Positions 1 through 15,000 of a stretch of 64,000 nt of DNA are shown here, piece by piece. The stretch is taken from contig NC_088775.1 in assembly GCF_954871325.1 (NCBI RefSeq), positions 70,223,561-70,287,560 of the forward strand. The letters are read 5' to 3'. A program made the translations under genes and the position numbers. The notes beneath the pieces are model-generated. The model searched no databases and had not been told where the DNA came from. It worked only from the letters and a program-made list of their open reading frames with translations. Each line of letters begins with the position of its first letter. Within the stretch, counting starts at the first letter, position 1. The DNA is from Gordionus sp. m RMFG-2023. Its lineage: Eukaryota; Nematomorpha; Gordioida; Chordodea; Parachordodidae.

Positions 1-3000
1 TCTGTTAATTATCGATTAGGAATTTTTGGTATGTCATTTTATTAATAAGTTAAAAATGAAGTATATTTTTTAGCCATTTTATAATATAATCTATTTTTAG
101 AAATGTAATACAATTTTTTCTTTTTTAATTATCTGGCCAGCACTGGTTTAGGGAAAAAATATTTAATAATTCTCTTATATGTAGATTGCAAATTCAATAA
201 AAATATGTTAAAGTTTATTAGTAAGTTGAATAAATAAAAATAACAATATTTAATATTATATTTACCCAGAGATTGTTGTAACTACTTTGTTTATTATTTT
301 ACATTTTTTAAACAAAAGAGCGTTAAAATTTTTTTGTAAATCTTCATTTTTCTAAATAAATGCATTTATAAATAAATATATAATATATATATTTCTAACT
401 GGCCAAAAACCAACTATTTAAAAAAACTTGCCAGATTCAAAGAGGACCAATCTGGACTTAAGCATCTCTAATAATGATAAACAATTTATTATATATATTT
501 ATTTAGGCTTTTTTACTACTGGTGATAAAGAAGCAACATCAAATAATGGAATGAGAGATCAAATATTAGCTCTAGAATGGGTCAGGACAAATATAAGATC
601 ATTTTCTGGAGATTCTGAAAAAATAACCATTATGGGAGAATCAGTTGGTGGTGCAGCAGTAGGCCTTCATATCCTCTCTCCTTTGTCTGGAGTCAAAAGT
701 TATTCTATTTATAATATATTTAAACATTAATTTATTATTATATATTGCCAATTGCACTTTAAACTAGAAGTTGATGCAGTCTAGACTGAAGTCTAGCCTG
801 CAGGCTGATATCTTCCACAAAATTATTTTATGGACAGGCCAAAAAAAGTAAAACTCTTTCAAAAATGTCCACACCTATTTCTACTTCAAATCCTTGCATC
901 TGACATATTTAGCAAATCCATTTTTTATATTGGAATTTAAAAAATTTTTGTCTCTGTGAATCGATTTTTAAAATGTCAGATATGAGCGTAGCTGTAGAGT
1001 TCTACCAGTTGACCCATGAGCTTTGATCTATTTTTAAATTAGGCCAGGCTCAGGTTTAAAGATATATATTCTAATTATTAAAAAAGGATAACTAAAAGGC
1101 TTCTCATTAGGACAAAGAATAATTTTATAAAAATGATTTTAATTTTTATCAAACTAAAATTTTCCTTCTGGACTGGCTAGGCTGATTAAAAAATAAAAAA
1201 TTTGGGCAGGAAATATATTGGTAATTATCTTTATTAACTATTTTTATCACCATTTTAATATTATATATATTTTTTCGTCTAATTACCCTCTTAATCGAAC
1301 CCGAAACTAATCTGGAATCAAAACCTTTTTAGAAATGTAAAAGGAATGGAACTTTACAAAAGTAAAACTAATTTATATATTAAAAAGTGTAAGTTAAATT
1401 TTTACTCGAAACAGAACTCGTTTCTGATAATTGTTTTCCTTGCCTGCTGATCAGGCTTTAGGCCTGCAAAATTGTGGGCGGGACTGAGACCCTGGACCTC
1501 CAAAATCGAGACTATTTTGAGGGCCTCCAAATTTTGGTTTTAGTGTATCGATGTTGATTTTCTTTTTTTTTAAAAAAAAAATCGAGTATATTTATTTTGA
1601 TTCCCCTATTTTGGTAACCTTGATTAGGATTTCCTTTTTTTGCTAATTTTGATTTCATTTTTTTTTCTAATTTTGATCTCTCTCTTTATTAGGTTAATTC
1701 TTTTTAGGTTTCGAACTTTATATTCCTTTGGGCCACAAAATGTCTTGACAAGACCATGCCTAACCAGTGTTAGTGCGCTACTTATTTTAGTAGCGGTAGT
1801 TAGCGCTCTATATTTAAAAAAATAGTGATAGCAGTAGCTCGCTACTAATTTAGAAAGTAGCGAGTAGCATGTTACTAATACACAATAAAATTGTTAAAAT
1901 ATTTTTTTAATTATATCTAAAATCATAATCTTTTTATTTTATTTAATTTTGAAATTAAAATATTTTAATCTCGGTAAAATAATGCAGGGTATAAATTACA
2001 TTGTAAAATGTGCTGGAAGGTTTTATAATCAAACCAGACTAGTAGCGTCAATTAATGTTGTTAAAGGGCTCGTTTTAAGCCGATTTTTAAAAATGGCTAA
2101 CTCAAACTAGAGGTCTGCAATTGGAGGGTTAAAAATATTTAAAACAGACGGGTAAAAAAATTTTGTTTTTTTCTTCCATATTAGTGTTATTTTTAAAATC
2201 GACTAGTCCAATATTTAAGCCAAAAAATTTGCGGTTCGAGATTTCTTTAAAAGATGCTTAAACCTTTCTGCCATCTATGTGCAATATCTTCAGGCCGTTT
2301 AAAACACTAATCCATATTTTTGAAATAGGATTCATAATTATTATCAAAATTTTAAAGAAAACATTTCATCGGAATTAAAAATAATAATTATTATAGTTAA
2401 TTCTTGTCAACCGTTAGGCTATTCAAAAATGAATGTAATAGTAACAAATGGTAAATTATTTTTTAAATATGTAAGAACGATTCGATTCGAATGAAATATA
2501 TATTTGACAAATTTTTTTTAATAATTCTTTTATTTGCTATAGAATAATTTGATCGAATATTTGAATTGTTCAGAATTATGATTAAGGTTTTTTGAGGCTA
2601 ATGAAATATTATTTGGCTAAAATATTGAGTTAGCCGTTTTTAAAATCGACTTAAATCAAGCCGTTTAACAACACTAGCTTCAATGAGGAAACATTTAAAA
2701 ATAATATATCCAGAAAATTTATTATCAATGTGTAGTTCATTAAAAATTTGAATCAAAGCTGTTCTATAATAGTTTTTAAGCTAGAAGATTTATGTGAAAC
2801 ATAGTATGTTTCAACAGGCCATAAGATACAATTTATAATTAATAGTAACATTTCATTTTATCATCAGTCATTTATTTAATGATATAAACATGCTTAAAAT
2901 TAACCACTTATCTATTTATATGTTTATAAATTTTATCAAAACATGCTAAGAAATACTCATTTCAATACTTTCGCTTTCTAACCAATTTTGAGAGAAATTG

Positions 3001-6000
3001 GTTTAATAGATAAAAAGTTTAAGGGTGGTGGTCTGGCCAGTTGGCAAACATGACCATCCACTTATCCTTTACATAATTTTTATTCTAACTAATTAATTAT
3101 AGACTGAGATAAAAAAGGCCATCTACTATGGATAATTTTTGAAATAAATAATAATACTATTGAAAATCCTTTATACGCATTTTTAAAATGTATATAAGTA
3201 CTCAAATGAATATTTTTGATGATTTTTCTTATATAAAAAAATATGTATATTAAATTTAGTACGGCATTGCATGCTAGTGCTGAACGATTATTTAGTCATA
3301 GCTTATACTTTCTGATCATCGCTCTAGACTTGGGAAGACAGTATGAAAATGAGTGATCGGCACCAAATTTTTAAAAAATTTGTCCTGCCAGGGCCGATCC
3401 CGAACACTTTTTATTATTTGTCCGCCCGACCCGAATTATTTAATATAGAAAAATTTAATATTTTTTTGATTGTAAAAAAAATATTCTACATAAAAAAATA
3501 TCAGCGCCTTGTTTCTTGCAAAAATTTATCAATTTTATTTGACAAAATATAATGATATCATATTTAAAAATATAAGCCGGTACGAAATTTTATAAAAAAT
3601 ATTAAGCTCAGGTACGGTTTGGGCCGTGACTTTCGGTTCCATGTCAATTCAGCGAAACCTTTATCGCGAATGTCGTTTACCTTTAATGAATTTTATATCG
3701 AAACTTTTATCGCGAATCTACAATAGCGAATATTATTCCGCAAAGTCACTATCGCCAAACAAATATCTAGAATTTTTTTTGGCGAAACCTTTAACGCCAA
3801 TACATTATAGCAAAACTTATCGCTAAAATTTTATAGCGAAATCATTATCGCGAAACCCAAATTGCAAAGACATTCTAGCGAAAACTATTTCGCGAAACAT
3901 TTATCACAAAGATATTATAACGAATTTAATATCACGAGATCAATATCGCGATGGTTGATAATAATGACTATTATATTTTGAAACATTTATTTTTATGATC
4001 ATTTTAATTGAATAATATTTAAAAAAAAATAACTAGATTCATTCATTGGTTGACTTTTAATTTTCTTTAGTCTAATAAATATATATAATACAGTGCCGTA
4101 TCCAGAATTTCCTTATAAGGGGGGATTTTTTTTTGAGGGGGGGGGGGGGTGGCTTCGCCCCCAATCCCCCTTAGCTGGCATTCGGCCAGTTTATTCCGGC
4201 CTTCGGCCGGTTCATATTTTAGAGCTATTCTTTTAAATTATTCATAATTCAATAATAATTACATTAATATTTTTAGCTTTTATTTACTAATTCGCGCTTA
4301 TGGATATTTAAAGAAAAAATAAAGGGATCTGCATCGGGCCTAATTTTTTAAGCCCGGCTCGGCCGAAACCGAAATTTTTAAAAAAAGTTTTGCAGGCCCG
4401 ACCCGAACCCGATTTTTTTTAAAAAAAATTTACCGACCCGACCCGGCCCGAATTTATTTAAATATAGAAATTAATTTTTATAGTTACTCAAAATTATAAT
4501 AAAATCAAATATTTTTATTTTAAATAAAAAATTCAATATAAAATTAATAAATTTAGATATATTTATAAAAATTTCCAAGGTCCGACCCGACCCAGCCCGA
4601 ATTTTTTTTAAATATTAGGCCCGGCCCGAACCGGGCCTAACTTTGCAGATAGTTAGGTTATAAACCAAGGTATATTATATTAAATAAATTTTTTTTAAAT
4701 ATAAAATTGAAATAAAGTTTAGTGTCATTTTTTTTTTATAAAATTGGCTTTAAAAACTAGCCTCAGCCTAAATTCTCGTACAATATCATAGAATAAATTT
4801 TTTTTAGTAAAAATACTAATTGTAATGTGTGTAAAATATTGACTAGAAATTTTTTTCAAAAACAATTTTTTTAACTTCTTATCAAATACAATATTATACA
4901 AAAAATTTACAACGTGGGAAATTTGCCAATTCATCAAGAATTTCGTTTGTCTTTGGAACCAAATATCTGCAGATATTTATCAGAGCTAACCCATTTAGCC
5001 GAGATTCGGAAGTATTATTTCGTAAATAAGTTTTCAACATTTTCAAGCTGGAAAAGGTCTTTTCAAGCGTACAGGTTGTGATAGGCAAATTTGCAAGAAT
5101 ATAAAACAACTTCAAAATATTTGGGAATTGAGCCAAGGTTTCCTTACACCGATTGAGCGCATCAATAGCATGCTTAGTTAAAATAGTCAAATATAATAAA
5201 TATTTATACCACAATTCGAATTCACTGACTAAATTGATTTCAATATCAAGGGAATAAAATTTTGCTAAATATTTAATTTTACCAATAGTGGCTTCAGAAA
5301 ACGAAGAAGGGTCTTTAGGTAATAAAATTTGAAGATTGCATAAGACTTGTTTTTTATCTAAAAACCGTACTTTAATTTGCGATAAAAAAGTATGTAAGAA
5401 TGGGATGAAAATAGATATTTTATAATACACTTCAGTTGAGTCAAGATTAATTACATCAATTGCCTAAGTGCTAGACGAGGTTTAATTAGTGTTATATCAA
5501 ATATTATGAAAATATTCATCTACATTCTCTTATTTACCTGTTCATATACATTTTCCGGCAAATCAATAACCTGAACCAAATCTAAATTTGGTTTTTTAAA
5601 TTTTTACAAAGTAGTGAGCCATAGGAGAATAATTTATTAATAGCAGCAAAGATAAACTCTGGATATTGCAAGATTTTGACGAAGGAGGTGGGGGGATAAA
5701 ATTTTTATTAGCTTAAAATGATATTTATCAAAACAGTCAAATTTGTGATGTAAGTAAAATTTCACCCTTCCCCGCCCACCATTGGTTATGCGCTTGATAT
5801 AATATATAATGAACATTATATTTTATAAAATTTATTATTTGAATAAAATCTTTTTAGCTGCCCTATCTTTTCTTCGAAATTTTAATTTAATATCGCATAA
5901 TGAACTTAGGCTTATTAATATAATTATAATTGAGTTTATTAGTTGAACCTTGATCCTATTGGCATAATTGTTATCTGTGTTTGCCAATAGCTATTGTCTG

Positions 6001-9000
6001 AAGTTCTGAATATTTATAAATTCATCAATCACTTTTGCCAGTCACTAACCAAATACGGAGTTTTATCGAATTTTGATGGCGATACAAAAATAAATTACAT
6101 CTAAGTGAAATAAGGGATATCCATAATTTAAAATATTTTGAATCTTATAGTGCGCACATCAAAACGCAAATAATGCATTTTAAATGCATTCGTTAAATTA
6201 ATTATTAAAAGACAAAATAGTTTACGTTTTTTGAAACGTTTTTAAATTTAAAAGTGATAGAATGGATATAACATTTTCTAAAATGTAAGAATAATAATTA
6301 TTGAATGAAACAATAATATTTTTAGTACATGGAATGATGAAATTACTAAAAGGTTTGCCTGGTTTTAATACCAGTACTTTATATCTAAAGAAGAGTGAGA
6401 AATTTTAAAGGCCAATTGAACAAATCAGGTTGGAGGAAAACATGAATATAAATACAATAAATATATAAATTTAATGCAAAAGACTGTTGTAGATAGAGTA
6501 TCATCAAGAAATTTAGATGTGTCACCCTCAAACACAATAAAACCTAAAGTGCCTAATGATATTAATAGATTACTAAATGTATTGGAAGAAATGCCATCTG
6601 GGATGCATTAAAGGCTTATTTTTATCTACAATTTTTTAATATCTTATATAGACTTTTTATGGAAAGCCTTGTAGAGGATGTAGAAACTTAAGTTTAGACA
6701 ATTAACTATTGTTTAAAACTGAGGTTTTAAAATTTATACATTATCTAAAGACAAATGATACCCTACCAACACCTGCTAATGAATCTGCATTAGATATATT
6801 TTATAGTATTATATAAATTATTTATTATAAAAATATATATCATTGATTTTGTATTTTAAATGTGATATTTTCTTATTTTGTGATATTTTTCTTATTATTT
6901 GGAATTTTCAGTTAGGGAGGCCAGCTGCTTACTTAGGGGGGCGCTATTTTTTTTATAAAACTTAACATAAATGAATTAAAGGATAAATTTTGTGTTAATT
7001 TTTTTCATAAGCCATCAATACTAATTATGCTTACTTTGATCTTTCATCGACCCTCTAGTGCTCGATAGAACCCTCTTTATTATAGAGAAAGAAGCCACAC
7101 AAGAAGCCGTTGGTACCCCAATGACGATGGCTGCTGAGTAGCATCTATACAATTCTATATATACATGATGATATTTTTTTATATGTAATATTTAGTATAT
7201 TTTCAAAATTATGTGTTTCTTTAATTTCTGCAGCTAATAATCCTTTAGCTATTTCCATTTCACGATGTAAAGTTTCCATATTTAAGTTTAATAATTAATC
7301 TAATCGGGCCATTTTGTCGATATAAAATAATCACTATCAAATGGGGACATTGCATTAAAACTTGATAGAAGATTATAATCATCTTGTGTAAATCTATCTA
7401 AAAAATTATCAACAAAGTAATCAATAATTTCATAGTAATTCCATTTTAAAGAACTCCAATTGGATTCTTTTTCGCAATCAAATTGTAATTTGGTTTCGAC
7501 TAAAAAATCTTGGAAATTTATAGGCGTTTTACGTACGCTTGATGATTTGTGGGGAGTGAGATTAAATTTCGCTAAAAGTTTTTCAGCCTTTATTCTAATC
7601 AAATCAATAGAATTATTGCTTCTTATATTTTTTAAATATATTGATCGTGGAATCAATACAATTATTAGCATCCACTTGATTAGCACCTACTGACTGTAGA
7701 TACTTATATAATGGATCTATTGTTATTAATATCTCATAAATTATAATGGCTAATATAACGTTATTTATATTAACGTATTGAGATAAAAGACCAAAGGCTT
7801 CGACAGAAACATGAGTGGAAACCTTTGAATTAAGAGTTCCATTAGAAATGTAAACTAATACTTCACCAATAGCCTCAAAATTAACATAAATGGTGCGAGA
7901 TGTTTCTAAATGACCAGTCCACCTCTGGTCTGAAAGTCTCTTAAGAGTATGGCCTACATATTTACAGGATACGTTAAACCGCCTAAAAAATTATGCAATG
8001 CATTGAATAAATTAAAAAAATTAGAAATGATAACAATATTATTATACAATTTTGAGCCACAAGATGCAACATGTGGTCGTAGCAATGTATAAAAGGATTT
8101 TTTTTATTAATTTTTTTTTGAAGTAGGGTTTGCACTCCTCCATTTCGGCCAGACATAACGTTTGCACCATCATATGCCTGGTTTATCATATTCGTTGAAT
8201 TAATATTTAACTAAGTTGCTTTAAAATGCAATTATTAATGCTTTCAGCAGAAAGACACTGTAAATTAATAATCCCTATTAAATTTTCTTGGACTTCTCCA
8301 GAAAAAATATATATAATTAAGCTCAGGTTTTCACAACCTGATGCATCTTTTGTCACATCAGCCTTAAGACAAAATAAAAGGCATCTCACTTTTATTATAT
8401 TTACCTGAAATATAATCAAGCACCATATCTACCATGATAGATATTACTTCATTTTGAATCTGGGTGATGTATATCGCATATTTTTGCATATAAATTTCGT
8501 GGATCTCTTTGGATGGTGTATCAAAACATCGCTACAAATAGTCCAGAAAGAATAAAGTATGTTTTCTACATTTGTAGCATCCGTAATTTTTGTTGAACCA
8601 GTCCTACGGAAAGGTAGCTCCTGTATGTTAAGAAATATCATGAAATCTTGATTTAAGATCGTAAAGATTACGGTTAATTTGTTGGCTTACCAAAATTGGT
8701 GTTATCTCACTATTTTCTTTATAATGCTAAAATATAGTGTTGTTAAACAGCTCGTTTTGAGCAGATTTTTAAAAACGGCTAACTCATTACTTCATCCAGA
8801 AAAACATTACGCAAGCCTGAAGATTTTGCTCATAGAAGGAACAAAGGTCTATACATATATTATCGAAATCTTAAGGCTTAGGCAATATTTTTCTGGCTAA
8901 AATATTGAGTTAGTCGTTTTTAAAAATCGGCTCAAAACGAGTCATTTAACAAACTACTAAAATATTCACCGCTGTTTTAAATAACTGGTTATATCGGGCA

Positions 9001-12000
9001 TAGATAATATTATTTTGTCTAAGATCTTAATCGGACCATTTTTAAAAATCGGTCCAAATCGAGCTGTTTAGCAACACTGCACAATAATTACCAAATTTTA
9101 TAAAAATTTAATAAGAACCTTTTTTGTTTTAATAAATATTTACGAATCGGTATCCATCTGTTTCCTTAGATTTGATATATATAGTAATCACTTGATTAGC
9201 TTCAGAAAATCCCGTTTTTTATGATTTGCACCCAGAATATCAGAGACCTTCAAAAGATAATAATATTATGATTGAACCATAATAAATAAAATAATTATCA
9301 TTGAAATAAGATTTGAACGTTATAATTTAGCGCCTATATAATGTTATAAACAAACAAACATGAAAATGATAAAATATGAATGAATGATGATTTATTATTG
9401 GATAAAAATAAAACAGGATAGGAAGAAATTTACAAACAAGACATGTTTTTTGAATAAATATTTAGAATTTATTTTAAAAATATAAAAATAATCAATTAAA
9501 ATTTTTAAATTTGGAGGGCCGGAAAAATTTATGGCGGCCAAAAATTTTTTACCCCCCCTCCCCCCCTCGGACCCCTCTTGGCTACGGCTCTTTTACAAGT
9601 GATATTATTATTTTTTATTGACATTTTTTTATATATATTCTTACAATTAATAAAATTTTTATATAGTTGTATAGTGTCTATTTTCACATTTAATATAAGT
9701 TAAGTGATATATCAATTAAATTTTTCTTAACATTCAAATAATTTATTTATATCATTTAATAACTAAGTTTATTAGTGTCCAAATTAATATTTAATAGAAT
9801 AGAAATTAAGGGATATATCAATTAAATTTTTCTTAACATTCAAATAATTTGTTTGTGTCATTTAATAACACAAGTGTGTATAAAAATTAAATATGTGAAA
9901 TAATTTAATATAAAATATTTTCATAAATAAATTTATTACAATATAATATGAAAATTTAATAATTAATAAAATTTTTAAATTTGTCTCTAAGAATTTTTAA
10001 TTCCATTGAAGAAAAATTATTTTCTCTGCTAGGCAAGAATGGTCGTGCAATAAGGCTTACCATAGTTATATCTGTATAATTTTTAAGATTGCATAATTAT
10101 AAAGATATAAAGAAATAAGATGTTTAATAATTTTATATTTGAATATTTGTAGTACGTGTATCATCAATGGAAGCTGATCCTACTTTGTTGATGATTATGT
10201 TGTGTAAGATATATATTGTTTTTATCACTATTTCTATGTTAGCTAGGCCAATTTCTATTGGTCTACTCCGTTGCTCAAATTTTTTAACAATTCCCCCAAA
10301 ACTCCTTTTAATTGTGCAAAGGATAGACCAGTATTTAAATACCTTTTATATAAATAATTACTAATGAGTTAAATTTATTTTACCTCAAGGTAACAAGAAA
10401 TCTGTCTTCAGCATCAATTTGCTTGTTACAATTAGTAATTTTTGTATTAATATAATCATATATTAGCCAGAGAATATGTGAAAAGGTTGATCTTCTCATT
10501 CTTTTATAATATAAAATTGGAAATTTATCAAATCCTCTTTTATATTAATATATTCAGAAAAAAGATTTCTTTTAACATATATTTGAGATGTCTTGCGCCC
10601 CTTCCTTCCTTTATTTCTTTTAAGTAAATATAATGCAAGCATTTTTTTGTTTTAAATTTAGACGTTTCATATTGAAAAATATAACAAAAGTTCAATTTAC
10701 GTCCTTTATTTCTTTTAAGTAAATATAATGCAAGCATTTTTTTGTTTTAAATTTAGACGTTTCATATTGAAAAATATAACAAAAGTTCAATTTACGTTTT
10801 TTATATGCGATTTGAAACGCTGCGTTTAAACGTTCAATTTATGCGCACTATTATGATTTTACGATCTTTATAGATATTTTTTTTATATATCTTTTCTGCT
10901 TACTTAGATTTATAATATTAGTTCAAAAATTTGATAAGAATCTGAATCTAATATTACGACGCAGCCTTAAACATGAAGTTTGCCAAACTTTGGCGAATAT
11001 GTGATGCTTAATTACAATACATGTAGGTTAGTGCTACATCATATATATTTTTTTTCCTTTAATTATCCAGAAAAACTACTTAAAGTAATTTTTACTGAAC
11101 TCATAAGAGATGATTTTGTTAAGTAAAAATTTTAATTTTCTCATAATTGAATTTATTAGAAATATAATATATCGCTCAGAAACTTTTACTATTTCTTTTA
11201 TTTTTAAATCCATAAGCATGTTTTTTCGAGTTTTAAAATTAATCATTACTCTATGTCTTAATAACTCGGAAAATAAATAAAAAAACATTTGAGAAAATTT
11301 AGAAAATTTACTTATCAAAATCTTCTATGATTTTTATAAATTGGGAAAATCAGCAAAAATTCTTAGCTTTCAGTATTTTTTATCTTGATTAAAAAAATTT
11401 CTAAGCATTTCAGAATATTTGTTAAAATTTACTTTTAATAGCATAAAACACATTTTAAAAATTTATGTGAAGGGGGGGGGTTTATTGGGGTAAAAGCTCT
11501 CAACCAAAATGTCCGGAGGTTCGACTGGGCCAGATCGGATAAAGTAATTGGTTAGTTAATTTTTTATCAAACAAAAAATCCATAAAATATTTAATAATTT
11601 AAGGAACTTTTGTGGGTAAATTAATAATGAATATGTTGTCCTTTAATAATTGTATTCGCAATATATTTAGTGTTTCGCGGTAATGCGCTCGCGATAATGA
11701 CTTCGCACAAACACATTCGTGGCAGAAAATACCCTATAAAGGGTTCGCGATAAAAGTTTCGCTATAACGGATTCGCGATAAAAGTTTCGCTAAAATGTAT
11801 TCTAAAGGATTCGCCAATAAGGTTTCACGGAAATAAATTCGCATGTGGTTCGCGGTCTTCGTTATAAAATTTCTTCGCGATAAAAGTTTCAAATTGACGA
11901 TACGGTGATTTTCAGATGGAAATGTTACTAATATTGAGTATTAATAAAAAATTAATAAATTATATATGTATTTGAAATTTTAGTCATAATTTTTATTTGT

Positions 12001-15000
12001 GGAAATAGAGATACGTAAAAAATATTTCAAAAAAATTATAATAAAATGTAGCTAATGCGCTACTTTTTTTTAAAAAATAGCGATAGCGCGATACTTTTAA
12101 AATTTTGGCCTGATCACAGTAAGCAAGATTTGCATTATTATTTTATCTTAAAATTGGTGTCCAGGGAAAAAATATTCGCATTGTTGAAGGTCTTATAGCT
12201 ATTAAGTTTAAAAAAAATATTTTTTATACCTGCATGAAACCATCTATATGCCAAAATAGCTAAGTAAAAAAATTAAGATTATACTATTATGTTAATTTAT
12301 GATAGTATACTTTTATGATAAAACTTCATTTTAAGATGTTAAAAAAAATGATCTTTATATATTTTTTTTATCTATCGAGGTCATATTTAATCTTTACCAT
12401 ATTTACTTCAATTATTATATAATTGGTATTTTTTTTAACATGTAAGGTGATTATCTAACATTCTTAATTTTTTTTATATGACATGTATGATTGATAAATA
12501 TTTTCTTAATATCAAAACTAAACAATTATAAATAAAAAAAAATTGAACTAAGTCGCAAATTTTAATATTTCTTACAGTTTTATACAGGCTGACAAAAATA
12601 ATTTGTACGAGTAGTGTTGTTAAATGGCTCGTTATGAGCGATTTTTAAAAACGGCTAACTCAATATTTTAGCCAGAAAAATATTGCCTAAGCCTCTAGAT
12701 TTCGCTAATACCTTTGTTCCTTCTACAAACAAAATCTTCAGGCTTGCGTTATATTATTCTAGATGAAATATTGAGTTAACCGTTTCTAAAAATCCACTCA
12801 AAACGAGCCGTTTAACAGCACTATGTACGAATAATAAAACTATTATTCAATTCATAGAAAATTCGAATCGATTCAAAAATTAAACTGAAAAAATGGATTA
12901 TTAATTTTAGAAAAGTGAGGAAATATAAATAAAAAAAATTTTAACAAGAAGTATGTTGAATAAATATTTTGAAAAATCTAAATATTTTCAATTATTTACT
13001 AATAATTTTGAAAATTTATAAATAATTTTGAATAACTTAATCAAATAATGAAAAAGGCTATTTATTTGACAAATAATTTTTTTGAATCGAATAAGCGTAG
13101 TAGATAAATCAAAAAAAAAGAAACAAGACACTCGAATTGTTATGTATAAAGGTATCCTACCGTTTTCGTAAAATTATAACGATTTAATTCGAGTTTTGTT
13201 TTGCACACAATTTTAAAAAAGGAAATTAATAGTAACTTCCCCGGGAAAAGGGAGAGGGTGCCACATTTATATAATAGATAGCTTATCTCGCTTTTTTTAA
13301 AGAATTTGGTATGAAAGCTAGGTTACGGATAAGGGAATTATAAGGGTCTTTCCGATTTAGCGATGGTCTCGCCTATTCCTCAAAAAGAAACTAAAAAAAA
13401 TTCCGCCTATTCAATAGAAATAAACTAATTAGAAATTTTTTTCTTCTCGCATATATATTTATTTTATAAAGTTCTTTCCGCTAGTCGTTATTGTCGCAAT
13501 AAATTTAAAGAATAAGTAAATATTATAATACTATGCTTTTTTTCAATCTTTCTTATTATAAAATTAGTTGATAATTTTATTTAAAAAAAATATATAGATC
13601 CCATTTGACCCGAAAAGATAAGAATAGGCCTATTCTAAAACAATATATTCTTTTGAACGAATTAAATAATTAACTATTCGAATAATATATTTTTCTAAAG
13701 TAAGTTATTCGATTTGTTCAAAAAGAATTTACAAATAATCCATTATTCAATTCGTATTTGTTTTTGAATAAGGCCTACTGGCAATAATATATTATATTTA
13801 AGTAGAATTTAAAATTCATCTTTTTTTTTTAAAAGTAACTAGTAAAAAATAAATAAAAAAATTAATATGTCAACTTATCCCCCCCCTCCCTATTCTAGAG
13901 CCCTGTAAATTCAAATTTATTTGGCTCGAGCCCCGGCTTATATTTTTATTTTAGGCCTGAGCTTAGCCCGGCTTGAAAATTTTAATTAAAAATATAAATT
14001 AGAAACTTTTATGAAGTAAAATGAAGCAAAAATCACTAAATTATTTTGCCCTTTTCATAGAGGAATTTAATTAATATCTTTGTTTTGGTAAAAGAAAATT
14101 TTTTTTAAAATATATTTTTTTAGAATTTTTTAAATTATATTTTCACGTCCGACCCTTATTTTAATTTTTTTAGGTCAAAAAGACTTGCAGGTCTCTATCA
14201 CTCAATTCTCTAATTAAGGAATTCCTGTATTTTTGGGTTTTAATATTTTGCCCTATTTATTACTTTTAAAATATCTGTCAAAAGATAGTTTTAGTAATCA
14301 AATGGTGTTAAGAGAGGTATAGTTGCATCTTTCTCAATACTTTATTGCTTACGAAAAATAAATGAACTCGATTTACTTAGCTTTAAGTTAAAAAGGATGA
14401 TGCCATTTTTTAAAATTTATTTGTTATATTTTCCAGAGACCTGCTTTTTAAAAAATTTTCCCCGGCCAGGATTTTTTCGACCCGGCTCAGGTTTTTTTTT
14501 AAAAAAAATTTTAGGCTCGGGTCGGATTTTTTTAAAATATATTATATTTAATTTTTTATAGCTACGACAATTTAAAATATTTGGTTTTAAAATATCCTGC
14601 TCGGGTATTTAAAAAATTTTTTTGGGCCTGGCCCAGGTATATTTAAAAAAATTAAAATACGGCCCGACCCATGTACCCAGACCGGACTTATGGCCGGGCC
14701 TCAGGTCTCTAATATTTCCTATCGACCTGCTCTCAAAATATTTAAAATTACTTGTTTTTAATTTCATAATCAAATATGGAATTGACGGATCCACCAAAGA
14801 AACAAACTTTAAAATTGTTTTGAAGTTACCCCTAAAAGTTCGAAAAAATGACAATTTTATTCCAATATTTTAAATTATACAACATTTCAGAGATCTAGCC
14901 CGGAATGGACCACACTATGGTATAAACGATTTGCTCATGCGACGTGGAATTAATCGCTAGCAAAATCACAGTTGATTCGTCACAGCTATGATTTTTTTGT

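Larger units (their letters stand above)
4091..5796 (-). mobile_element. hAT element A, 8-bp duplication ATATAATA
   Basis: The left end is CAGTGCCGTATCCAGAATTT and the right end reads ATTGGTTATGCGCTTG, an imperfect inverted repeat of it (CAGTGCCGTATCC against CAAGCGCATAACC). ATATAATA stands directly outside both ends (4083-4090 and 5797-5804). It carries a minus-strand transposase 3' part and a GC-motif insertion at 4326-4651. The copy at 39005-44196 is the same family. Compared with that copy, this one lacks the 5' half of the transposase region. Confidence 0.85.
6148..10850 (-). mobile_element. PIF/Harbinger element with TTA duplication, interrupted
   Basis: The ends TAGTGCGCA (6148) and TGCGCACTA (ending 10850) are inverted repeats. 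TTA stands outside both ends (6145-6147 and 10851-10853), the usual PIF/Harbinger target duplication. The flanks match, in reverse, a continuous repeat at about 55965-56105, where TAA at 56019-56021 marks the unfilled site. Inside are Harbinger transposase pieces near the right end, a decayed plus-strand region at about 6330-6830 that may be its accessory gene, a hAT fragment (7300-9593), a MITE and a tandem duplication. Confidence 0.8.

Noticed and set aside
6330-6830. Plus-strand reading possibly a MADF-type accessory gene of the Harbinger element
   Set aside because: Stops and weak resemblance only; kept as a remark in the element entry and not called as a gene.
11076-11318. 80-codon minus-strand frame
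   Set aside because: Low-complexity AT-rich translation inside the large intron, with no family resemblance.
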